The translations under genes were made by a program, and so were the position numbers. The notes beneath the pieces are model-generated. The model saw only the letters and a program-made list of their open reading frames with translations. It did not search any database and was not told where the DNA came from. A stretch of DNA of 59,106 bases from Clostridiales bacterium. GTDB lineage: Bacteria > Bacillota > Clostridia > Christensenellales > Aristaeellaceae. Shown piece after piece: positions 38,538 to 45,933 of this stretch; position 1 is the first letter of the stretch, and every line of letters starts with the position of its first letter. The stretch covers positions 1 through 59,106 of the forward strand of contig SFFC01000003.1 of assembly GCA_004556985.1 (NCBI GenBank). The letters are read 5' to 3'.

Positions 38538-39705
38538 GATGACGCAGGAGATTCGGGAGCACCTCACTGCGGTGCTCCTCCCGTTCTGGAAGGGCCTGCG
38601 CGACGAGGCGAACGGCGGCTACGCGGGCTATGTGGGCTACGACCTCGTGCCCGACTTCGGCGCGGTCAAGGGCTGCATCCTGAACAGCCGCATCCTCTGG
38701 TTCTTCTCGCAGGCGGCGATGACGCTCAAGGACGAAACGCTTCTGCCCTACGCGCGCCACGCCTACGACATGCTCTGCCGGATGACGGACGTCAAAAACG
38801 GCGGCGTCTACTGGTCGGTCAATGCCGACGGTACGGTCTGCGACGGCACGAAGCACACCTACAACCAGGCGTTTGCGATCTATGCGCTCTCGGCGTATGC
38901 CAAGGCCAGCGGCTGCCGCGGCGCGCTGGAGAAGGCGACGGCGCTCTTTGATGTCGTTGAGGCGCGCTGCACGGACGAGCTGGGTTATCTGGAGGCGTTC
39001 ACGGCGGACTGGAAGCCCGAGAGCAATGAGAAGCTCAGCGAGAACGGCGTCATGGCGGAAAAGACCATGAACACGCTGCTGCATGTGCTGGAGGGCTACA
39101 CGGAGCTCTACCGCGTCGGCGGCGACGCGCGCGTGCGCGAGCGGCTTGTTTTCATCCTGAACGTGCTGGAAAAGCACATCTACAACCCGGAAAAACGCCG
39201 GCAGGAGGTCTTCTTCGACCGGACGTATCACACGCTGATCGACCTTCACAGCTACGGCCACGACATTGAGACCTCCTGGCTGGCGGACAGGACGCTCGCC
39301 GTGCTCGGCGACGACGCGCTGACCGCGCGCATCCGCCCGCTGCTGATGGCGATGGCGGAGGAAACCCTGGAAAAGGCCTTCACCGACCACGGCTTTGCCA
39401 ACGAGTGCGAGCGCGGCAGGGTCGATACGACGCGCGTCTGGTGGGTGCAGGCGGAAGCGCTGGTCGGCTTCCTCAACGCATACCAGAGGACGGGCGAAGC
39501 AAAGTTCCTGGAGGCGGCGCGCAGCCAGTGGCGCTACATCCGCGACGTCATCGCCGACAGGCGGCCGGGCGGAGAGTGGTACTGGTGCGTGCGCGAGGAC
39601 GGCACGCCCATCGAAAAGCCCATCGTCGAGCCCTGGAAATGCCCCTATCACAATGGACGCATGGCCTTTGAGGTCATCGAAAGGAGCAGACATGCGCAGC
39701 TATGA
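38530..39705 (+). CDS. AGE-family cellobiose/mannobiose 2-epimerase
   Basis: A 391-residue alpha/alpha-barrel protein. The epimerase signature residues lie in KHTYNQAFAIYAL, LHSYGHDIETSWLADR, RVDTTRVWWVQAEALVGF and WKCPYHNGRMAFEV. The family epimerises the reducing-end mannose of mannobiose to glucose, giving mannosyl-glucose, the substrate of the GH130 enzyme encoded next. GGAGGAGG is 6 bases before the ATG at 38530 (an ATG at 38524 lies too close). It overlaps the mutase gene by 8 bases and the following GH130 gene by 14. Confidence 0.92.
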   Translation: MREMTQEIREHLTAVLLPFWKGLRDEANGGYAGYVGYDLVPDFGAVKGCILNSRILWFFSQAAMTLKDETLLPYARHAYDMLCRMTDVKNGGVYWSVNADGTVCDGTKHTYNQAFAIYALSAYAKASGCRGALEKATALFDVVEARCTDELGYLEAFTADWKPESNEKLSENGVMAEKTMNTLLHVLEGYTELYRVGGDARVRERLVFILNVLEKHIYNPEKRRQEVFFDRTYHTLIDLHSYGHDIETSWLADRTLAVLGDDALTARIRPLLMAMAEETLEKAFTDHGFANECERGRVDTTRVWWVQAEALVGFLNAYQRTGEAKFLEAARSQWRYIRDVIADRRPGGEWYWCVREDGTPIEKPIVEPWKCPYHNGRMAFEVIERSRHAQL

Positions 39706-40867
39706 GCAGATCGAGGCGCAGTATGAAGCGCTGATCGCACAGAAGAACGCCATCGACACCCGCTATGAAAACGGCATCTACGACCGCTGGGTGAACCCCG
39801 TGCTGACCCGTGCGCATGTGCCGCCCTTCTGGTGCTACGACCCGAACCCGGAGACGAACCCCTTCATGATGCAGCGCCTGGGCATCAACGCGGCGTTCAA
39901 CAGCGGCGCGCTGATGGTGGACGGAAAATACACGCTCGTGGCGCGCGTGGAGGGCGCAGACAGGAAGAGCTTCTTTGCCGTCGCGCAGAGCGACAGCGGC
40001 GTGGAGGGCTTCCGCTTCTGGGACAAGCCCATCCTCCTGCCGGACACCTGCCCGGAGGAGACGAACGTCTACGACATGCGCCTCACGCAGCACGAGGACG
40101 GCTGGATTTACGGCGTCTTCTGCTCCGAGAGCAAGGATCGCAGCGTAAACGACCTCTCCGCGGCGGTCGCGGCGGCGGGCATCGTGCGCACCAGGGACCT
40201 CAAAACCTGGGAGCGCCTGCCCAACCTGCGCACGCTGCATTCCCCGCAGCAGCGCAACGTCGTGCTCCATCCCGAGTTCGTGAACGGCGAGTATGCCTTC
40301 TACACCCGCCCGATGGACGATTTCATCGAGACGGGCAGCGGTGGCGGCATCGGCTTTGGCCTGTGCGCCGACATCACGAATGCCGTCATCGACGAGGAGC
40401 GCATGACCTCCATCCGCCGCTATCACACCATCACCGAGAGCAAGAACGGCGCGGGCGCGGTGCCGATCAAAACCGACCGGGGCTGGATTCACATCGCGCA
40501 CGGCGTGCGCAACACGGCGGCGGGCCTGCGCTACGTCATCTATGCGTTTGCGACGGCACTTGACGATCCCGCGCGCGTGATCGCGGAGCCGGGCGGCTAC
40601 CTCATCGCCCCGATGGGCGGCGAGCGCGTGGGCGACGTGGGCAACGTCGTCTTCACCAACGGCGCGATCGCCGCGCCCGACGGGCAGGTCTACATCTACT
40701 ACGCCTCGAGCGACACGCGCCTGCACGTGGCGACGACGACGGTCGAGCGGCTGGTCGATTACGTCTTTAACACCCCGGCCGACCCGCTTCGCAGCGTCGA
40801 CTGCGTCAGGCAGCGCTGCGACTTCATCGACCGGAACCTGGCCTACCTGCGCGGAAGGAAGGGATAA
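39692..40867 (+). CDS. GH130 4-O-beta-D-mannosyl-D-glucose phosphorylase (GH130_1-like)
   Basis: A 391-residue enzyme. The N-terminal helix MRSYEQIEAQYEALIAQ and the RWVNPVLTRAHVPPFWCYD block are typical of the mannosylglucose phosphorylase subfamily. The catalytic Asp is in ETNVYDMRLTQHEDGWIYG; HSPQQRNVVLHPEFVNGEYA carries the phosphate-binding residues. It converts mannosyl-glucose and phosphate to mannose 1-phosphate and glucose. The gene overlaps the epimerase gene, which makes the preceding step. AAAGGAGCAGAC precedes the ATG. Confidence 0.93.
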   Translation: MRSYEQIEAQYEALIAQKNAIDTRYENGIYDRWVNPVLTRAHVPPFWCYDPNPETNPFMMQRLGINAAFNSGALMVDGKYTLVARVEGADRKSFFAVAQSDSGVEGFRFWDKPILLPDTCPEETNVYDMRLTQHEDGWIYGVFCSESKDRSVNDLSAAVAAAGIVRTRDLKTWERLPNLRTLHSPQQRNVVLHPEFVNGEYAFYTRPMDDFIETGSGGGIGFGLCADITNAVIDEERMTSIRRYHTITESKNGAGAVPIKTDRGWIHIAHGVRNTAAGLRYVIYAFATALDDPARVIAEPGGYLIAPMGGERVGDVGNVVFTNGAIAAPDGQVYIYYASSDTRLHVATTTVERLVDYVFNTPADPLRSVDCVRQRCDFIDRNLAYLRGRKG

Positions 40868-40868
40868 C

Positions 40869-42335
40869 ATGCTGCGTCTGGCAGCGGTTTTTGGCGAGCA
40901 CATGGTGCTCCAGCAGGGCAAGCCCATCGCCGTCTTCGGCGAGGCGGACGGCCCTGTGGTCATCACGCTGGCACAGCACAGCGTTACGGCGGCGTGCGAG
41001 GACGGACGGTTCCTCGCACGCCTGCCAGCGCTTGCCGCGGGCGGGCCGTACACGCTGACGGCCCGGTGCGGGCATGAGAGCGTGGCCCTGGACGACGTGA
41101 TGGTCGGCGAGGTCTGGCTGTGCGGCGGGCAGTCGAACATGGAGTTCCGCCTGCGCGACGAGCGGCACTACGCCGAGGCCGACGCGATGCAGGACAGCCG
41201 CGTGCGCTTTTATGAGGTGCCGCAGGCCGCTACCATGCACGAAGCGGAGGCGCTTGAGCGTGGCTGCGTGTGGACGCCGCTTGCGCCCGGCGCATGCGCG
41301 GACGTCTCGGCGGTGGCGTTCTATGCGGCGCGGGCACTGGCGCAGCGGCTGAACGTCGCCGTAGGCATGATCGTCTGCTGCATCGGCGGCACATCCGCCA
41401 GCTGCTGGATGAGCCGGGAGACGCTCTCCGCCTTCCCCGAGGGGCAGGCGTACCTGACGGAGTTTGAGCAGCACGTCGCGGGCAAGACGGACGAGCAGTT
41501 TGCGCGGGAGAGCGCGGCCTATCAGCGCGAGGTGGACAGATGGAACGCCGCTGTCGCCGCGCTCAAGGCGGAGAAGCCGGAAATCTCCTTTGCGGAGATC
41601 ACGGAGCGCGCCGGGGCCTTCCCCTGGCCGCCGCCGTGGGGGCGCACGATGCTGCGCCGGCCGGCCGGGCCGTTTGAGACGATGCTCTCGCGCGTCGCGC
41701 CGTATACGCTGCGCGGCTTTCTGTTCTATCAGGGCGAGCAGGATTCGCCGCCCACCCGCGCAGGCGGCTATGCGGCGATGCTGTCGGCGTTGATCGCGCA
41801 GTGGCGCGCGCTGTTTGAGGATGAAACGCTCTTCTTCGCGGCGGCGCAGCTCCCGCGCTTCGGGGTGGAGCCGGATGCCGAGGATTGGCCGGCCATCCGT
41901 GCGGCGCAGCAGACTGTCATCGACGCGACGGACAACGCCGCGCTGGCCTGCCTGCTCGACTGCGGCGAGCGCGACAATGTGCATCCCACGGACAAGCGGA
42001 CGCCCGGCGCGCATCTGGCGGCGCTGGCGCTTCGCCACGCTTATGGGCAGGCTGTCCCGGCGGATGGGCCGCGCCTTGTGCGCGCGGCGCGGGACGGCAG
42101 CAGCCTGATGCTGGAATTTTCCGGCGCGCTGAGGGAGCAGCCGGCGCTGATGCAGGCGCTTGAGATCGGGGGCGCCCGCCTGCGCGATGCGCGGGTCGAG
42201 GGATGCCGCTGCATGCTCGATCTGGAGGCTCTGCAGGAGAGCGTCCGCGTGCGCTATGCGCAGGCAAACTGGTTTGAGCCTGTCCTCATGGGTGAAAACG
42301 GGCTTCCGGTCTTCCCGTTTGACGTGAAGGCTTGA
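40869..42335 (+). CDS. Sialate O-acetylesterase-like SGNH esterase
   Basis: A 488-residue cytoplasmic esterase of the SASA/DUF303 type. It starts MLRLAAVFGEHMVLQQGKPI, with nucleophile Ser in VWLCGGQSNMEFRL, FLFYQGEQDS and the catalytic Asp/His pair in ERDNVHPTDK. The family removes O-acetyl groups from sugars; in this operon the likely substrate is acetylated (gluco)mannan fragments rather than sialic acid. It starts one base after the GH130 stop, with GGAAGGAAGGGAT upstream. Confidence 0.9.
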   Translation: MLRLAAVFGEHMVLQQGKPIAVFGEADGPVVITLAQHSVTAACEDGRFLARLPALAAGGPYTLTARCGHESVALDDVMVGEVWLCGGQSNMEFRLRDERHYAEADAMQDSRVRFYEVPQAATMHEAEALERGCVWTPLAPGACADVSAVAFYAARALAQRLNVAVGMIVCCIGGTSASCWMSRETLSAFPEGQAYLTEFEQHVAGKTDEQFARESAAYQREVDRWNAAVAALKAEKPEISFAEITERAGAFPWPPPWGRTMLRRPAGPFETMLSRVAPYTLRGFLFYQGEQDSPPTRAGGYAAMLSALIAQWRALFEDETLFFAAAQLPRFGVEPDAEDWPAIRAAQQTVIDATDNAALACLLDCGERDNVHPTDKRTPGAHLAALALRHAYGQAVPADGPRLVRAARDGSSLMLEFSGALREQPALMQALEIGGARLRDARVEGCRCMLDLEALQESVRVRYAQANWFEPVLMGENGLPVFPFDVKA

Positions 42336-42355
42336 AGGACGAAGGGAGAAGGAAT

Positions 42356-43321
42356 ATGAAATTGACGCCGATCAAGATGACGCCGGCCTTCCGCTTCGGC
42401 AGCGCGACGCCGTGGGGCGGCGAGGGGCTGCGGGCGTTTGGCAAGGCGATTCCTGACGCGCGCACGGGCGAGAGCCTCGAGGTGTCCGTCCTGCCCGGGC
42501 TGGAGAGCCGGGACGACGCGGGCCGCACGCTGACGGCGCTGCTTGAGGAGCACGGCGAGGCAATGCGCGGCACGCAGGTGGGCGAGACCTTCCCGCTGCT
42601 GCTCAAGCTGATCAGCGCGCGGGAGATGCTCTCCGTGCAGGTGCACCCGGACGACGCCTACGCGCATGCGCACGAGGGAGGCAAGCTGGGCAAGACGGAG
42701 GCCTGGGTGATCCTCGCGGCCGAGCCCGGCTCGCAGATCGTCTACGGCATCCGCGAGGGCGTGACGCGCGAGCAGCTGGCGCAGGCCTGCCAAAGCGGCG
42801 GCGCAGCCGTGCAGGCCTGCCTCAACCGCGTGGCCGTGCAGCCGGGCGAGGTCTACTACATCCCGGCGGGCATGGTGCATGCGCTGGGCGGCGGCATCAC
42901 GCTGATGGAAATTCAGCAGTCGAGCGATGTGACCTATCGTTTTTACGACTGGGACCGCGTCGACGCGCAGGGCCGCAGCCGCGAGCTGCACATCCAAAAG
43001 GGGCTCGACGTGACCGACGTCACGCTGCATCTTCCGGTCTGTGCCGGGAAGACGCGTCCCTGCGCCGGCGGACAGCGCACGACGTACATCGATGAGCGCG
43101 CGTTTACGCTGGAGCGCTGGCAGGCGCAGGGAGAGATGCCGCTCCCGCAGACGCCGGAGCACTTCTCGCTCCTTTGCGCGCTGGGCGAGGGAACGCTCGC
43201 CTGGGACGGCGGAGAGATGAAGCTGCGCGCCGGGGACTGCGTGTTCCTGCCCGCGCAGATGGAGCAGACGACGCTGTGCGGCGCGCTGGACGCGCTGGTC
43301 TGCTGGCCGGGCAGGAAATGA
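42356..43321 (+). CDS. manA: Mannose-6-phosphate isomerase, class I
   Basis: A 321-residue cupin isomerase of the short Bacillus type. The metal ligands lie in LSVQVHPDDAYAH and KTEAWVILA, followed by YYIPAGMVHALGGGITLMEIQQSSDVTYRFYDWDR, here split at the Gly run. It interconverts mannose 6-phosphate and fructose 6-phosphate, completing entry of mannose into glycolysis. It is the last gene of the mannan operon. GGGAGAAGGA precedes the ATG at 42356. Confidence 0.95.
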   Translation: MKLTPIKMTPAFRFGSATPWGGEGLRAFGKAIPDARTGESLEVSVLPGLESRDDAGRTLTALLEEHGEAMRGTQVGETFPLLLKLISAREMLSVQVHPDDAYAHAHEGGKLGKTEAWVILAAEPGSQIVYGIREGVTREQLAQACQSGGAAVQACLNRVAVQPGEVYYIPAGMVHALGGGITLMEIQQSSDVTYRFYDWDRVDAQGRSRELHIQKGLDVTDVTLHLPVCAGKTRPCAGGQRTTYIDERAFTLERWQAQGEMPLPQTPEHFSLLCALGEGTLAWDGGEMKLRAGDCVFLPAQMEQTTLCGALDALVCWPGRK

Positions 43322-43518
43322 TTTCGTTTTCGGAGCTGGAGCCGTCAGCGCGAAGCGAAGAAGGAGTTTGGGGATGAAATCCCCAAGCAGGTTTGGGCGA
43401 CAGCCCAACGTGCTTCCCGATGGAGAAGCCATTCTGTAAAGGCAATCAGGGAGCGAAGCGTTACCTGACGGGGATATTCCCTGAATGGATTTGCAATCAG
43501 AAGAGATTTAAAAATGCA
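43322..43518 (+). other. Intergenic segment rich in small hairpins, no gene
   Basis: Between manA and its terminator lie TTGGGGA-N5-TCCCCAA (43370-43388), a GTTTGGGC-GACA-GCCCAAC hairpin (43392-43410) and a CAGGGA...TCCCTG pair (43447-43484). No ORF on either strand looks like a conserved protein. It may be a relic of a repeat element. Confidence 0.5.
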
Positions 43519-43559
43519 CGTCCCCGACACCGGACATCGGTGTCGGGGACGCGCGTTTT
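43511..43559 (+). terminator. Bidirectional terminator between manA and the Gfo/Idh gene
   Basis: A perfect 14-bp stem CGTCCCCGACACCG-N5-CGGTGTCGGGGACG (43519-43551), with an A run before it and TTTTA after it. Confidence 0.92.
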
Positions 43560-43566
43560 ATGGCAT

Positions 43567-44559
43567 TTATTGCTCAAACGGATACCGGACGCCCCACTGG
43601 GCGCGCAACGCATCCATCAGCTCGAGGACGCGCAGCGTCTCCGCATGCGGCATCTCCGGGCATTCGAGCTCGCCGCGCTCGAGCGCGCGCAGGCAGGCGC
43701 GCACCTCGTATTCGTAGCCCGTGATCTGCGGGGGAACGGGGAAGGCCCGCGGCGAGGTGAAGCCGTCGTCCTGCGTGAAGAGCTCGATTCTCCGAATGTT
43801 GTTGACATTGTCCGTGACGACATAGCCCTTGCTGCCGCTGATCAGGCAGCGGCGGTCGCAGCGGCTGCCCATCCCGGCGCTGAGCACGGCCATGCGCCCG
43901 TCGGCGAAGTAGAGGGTGAAGCTCTCCTGATAGTCGACGCCCGCGTCGGTCAGCTCCGCGCTGCTCTCGATGCGAACGGGATCGCTGCCGAACATCATGC
44001 AGGCGAAGTTGAGCGGGTAGACGCCCACGTCCAGCAGCGCGCCGCCGGCCAGCTCGGGGCGGATCAGCCGCGGCACATCGTCGATGGGGTAGAAGAGGCT
44101 CGCGGAGAGCATTTTGATGTCGCCCAGCACGCCGCTGTCCATGATCTCCCGAAGGATCTGCCGGGAGGGCATGTAGCGCGTCCAGATGGCTTCCGTGACG
44201 AGCACGCGCTTCTCCTTCGCCAGCGCGAAGACCTCACGGGCCTGCTGCGCGTTGGCGGTAAAGCTCTTTTCGCACAGGACGGCCTTGCCATGCGCGATGC
44301 AGAGCTTCATGTGCTCGGCATGATGGGAATGCGGCGTGGCGACGTACACCAGGTCGACCTTGTCGTCGCGCAGCATCTCCTCGTAGGAGCCGTAGGCGAC
44401 CTCGAAGCCCTCGCTTTTCGCGAAGGCCTGCGCGCGGGAAAGGTCGCGCGCGGCGACGGCGTAGAGACAGACGCTCTCGCCCTGCGCCTTCATGCCGCGC
44501 AGGGTCTCGGCCATGGCCAGGGCGATCTTGCCCGCGCCGAGAATGGCGATATGGGTCAT
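43567..44559 (-). CDS. Gfo/Idh/MocA-family NAD(P)-dependent oxidoreductase
   Basis: A 330-residue sugar/polyol dehydrogenase-like protein. The Rossmann fold is IAILGAGKIALAMAETLR, followed by VYVATPHSHHAEHMKLCI and the EKS form of the family's EKP motif (VLCEKSFTANAQQ). The C-terminal sheet domain contains GGALLDVGVYPLNFACMMFG with the conserved D-x-G-x-Y/H active-site region. Substrate unknown; such enzymes oxidise or epimerise hexoses, inositols and glycosides. GAGAGGAGG precedes the ATG. It is monocistronic, between the mannan and maltodextrin loci. Confidence 0.9.
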   Translation of the reverse strand: MTHIAILGAGKIALAMAETLRGMKAQGESVCLYAVAARDLSRAQAFAKSEGFEVAYGSYEEMLRDDKVDLVYVATPHSHHAEHMKLCIAHGKAVLCEKSFTANAQQAREVFALAKEKRVLVTEAIWTRYMPSRQILREIMDSGVLGDIKMLSASLFYPIDDVPRLIRPELAGGALLDVGVYPLNFACMMFGSDPVRIESSAELTDAGVDYQESFTLYFADGRMAVLSAGMGSRCDRRCLISGSKGYVVTDNVNNIRRIELFTQDDGFTSPRAFPVPPQITGYEYEVRACLRALERGELECPEMPHAETLRVLELMDALRAQWGVRYPFEQ

Positions 44560-44676
44560 GGGAAGGTTCCTCCTCTCTGAAATTCAGAAATCCGGACAAG
44601 GCGCCTGCCTTGTGCGCAGCAGACAGGGCGCCCAAAGGAAACGCCGGAAGCGGGGCGGCAGCGTGCCGCCAGGGCC

Positions 44677-44685
44677 AGTATACCA
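44677..44685 (-). promoter_or_regulatory. Possible extended -10 promoter of the Gfo/Idh gene
   Basis: Minus strand TGGTATACT (extended -10); no clear -35. The leader would be about 115 bases. Confidence 0.45.
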
Positions 44686-44732
44686 CAGCGCAGGCGGGGA
44701 GAAAAGGAGGATTCTGCCGGAAACGGAAAATC

Positions 44733-44829
44733 CATCAAAACCGGCATGATGCCGGTTGCATTTCCGACCAAGTGATGCAAGTCCCATGGCTTTGAGGCCG
44801 AGTCCGAAGCTTTGCAGAGAGACTTTCAG
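44733..44829 (-). repeat. 97-bp repeat, copy 2 (inverted)
   Basis: The reverse complement matches 16832-16928 at 94 of 97 positions with no gap. It contains the palindrome AACCGGCATGATGCCGGTT (44739-44757). It ends 22 bases before the -35 of the LacI gene. Confidence 0.92.
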
Positions 44830-44850
44830 CGTAAAGATGGAAAAAAGCCC

Positions 44851-44879
44851 TTGACATCGCCGCTGCGGCTGATTATAAT
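44851..44879 (+). promoter_or_regulatory. Promoter of the LacI-GH13-ABC operon
   Basis: TTGACA (44851-44856), 17 bases, TATAAT (44874-44879), close to the sigma-A consensus. Confidence 0.93.
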
Positions 44880-44886
44880 GAAATCA

Positions 44887-44900
44887 TGCAAGCGGTTGCA
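44887..44900 (+). promoter_or_regulatory. LacI-family operator at the transcription start
   Basis: TGCAAGCGGTTGCA, a near-perfect palindrome of the GCAANCGNTTGC type. It starts 8 bases after the -10 and suits autoregulation by the LacI protein encoded next. Confidence 0.85.
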
Positions 44901-44928
44901 CCAAGGAAGGAAAGAGGAGGGGCTTCGC

Positions 44929-45933
44929 ATGGCCGTCACGATCCACGACGTCGCCAGACTGGCCGGCGTCAATTCGTCTACGGTTTCCCGCGTCATCAAC
45001 GGGAAGGCCACAATCAGCCCCGACACCAAGGAGCGCGTCTATGCCGCGATGCGCGCGCTTGACTATCATCCCAATTCCGTCGCGCGCAGCCTGGCCAGCG
45101 GCCTGAGCGGCGCCATCGGCGTCGTCGTCGACGCCCGGGACGCGGAGGCCTTCAGCAACGTCTTTTTCAGCCGCAGCCTCTTCGCCATCGAAAAGGTCGC
45201 GCAGTCGCGCGGCTATCAGGTGATGATCGCCAACGGCGCGCAGGACCATGGCGCGACCGTCGAGCATCTGATGAAGGAGCGCAAGGTCGACGGGCTGATC
45301 CTGCCGCCGACGACCATCCGGCCCTCGCTGATGGAGGCGATCGGCGAGTTCCCCTACGTCGTGCTGGGCACGCCGGATACTCTGCGCAGCGACACCTGCT
45401 GGGTGGACAACAACAACGAGCAGGGCGCGGAAATCGCCGTGCGCCATCTTCAGGAGATGGGCTACGGCGCCATCGCCTACCTCGGCGGCTATCAGAAGCG
45501 GGGCTTTACCAAGCGCCGCGTCCGCGGCTACCAGAAGACCGTCGGCAAGGGACAGGAGACCGTGCTCTCCACGGACGGCACCGTGGAAAACGCCTATGCC
45601 GTCGCGCTGGAGGCGCTCGGGGGCGAAGCGCGCCCCGATGCGTTTGTCTGCAACGACAACCTCGCCGCCTTCGGCCTGCTCAAGGCCTGCAGGGCGCTGC
45701 ACCTGGCCGTGCCGCAGGATGTCGGCATCGTCGCCTTTGACAACTATCCGCTGGCGGAATACACCGATCCGCCGCTGACCATCGTGGACATCGACACCTC
45801 CATGCTCGGCGAGCAGACCGCGCAGCTGCTGTTCCGCCGCATCGACAACCGGACGGGCAACCAGCAGATCATGCTCTCGACGGCGCTCGTGCGCCGGGCT
45901 TCATCGGAAAGGAAGGATCAAACAGGATGCTGA
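44929..45933 (+). CDS. LacI-family regulator of the maltodextrin operon
   Basis: A 334-residue regulator. The HTH is TIHDVARLAGVNSSTVSRVI and the hinge helix HPNSVARSLASG. The sensor domain contains IGVVVDARDAEAFSNVF, VDGLILPPTT and IVAFDNYPLAEYTDPPLT. The ATG at 44929 has AAAGAGGAGGGG upstream. It shares an operon with the GH13 enzyme and ABC importer and is probably a MalR-like repressor released by maltodextrin; two matching operators lie at 44887 and 45970. Confidence 0.93.
   Translation: MAVTIHDVARLAGVNSSTVSRVINGKATISPDTKERVYAAMRALDYHPNSVARSLASGLSGAIGVVVDARDAEAFSNVFFSRSLFAIEKVAQSRGYQVMIANGAQDHGATVEHLMKERKVDGLILPPTTIRPSLMEAIGEFPYVVLGTPDTLRSDTCWVDNNNEQGAEIAVRHLQEMGYGAIAYLGGYQKRGFTKRRVRGYQKTVGKGQETVLSTDGTVENAYAVALEALGGEARPDAFVCNDNLAAFGLLKACRALHLAVPQDVGIVAFDNYPLAEYTDPPLTIVDIDTSMLGEQTAQLLFRRIDNRTGNQQIMLSTALVRRASSERKDQTGC

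Noticed and set aside
44584..44787. Short minus-strand ORF containing MGLASLGRKCNRHHAG, also seen in repeat copy 1
   Set aside because: The shared peptide comes only from the 97-bp repeat. Frames diverge outside it and there is no ribosome-binding site.
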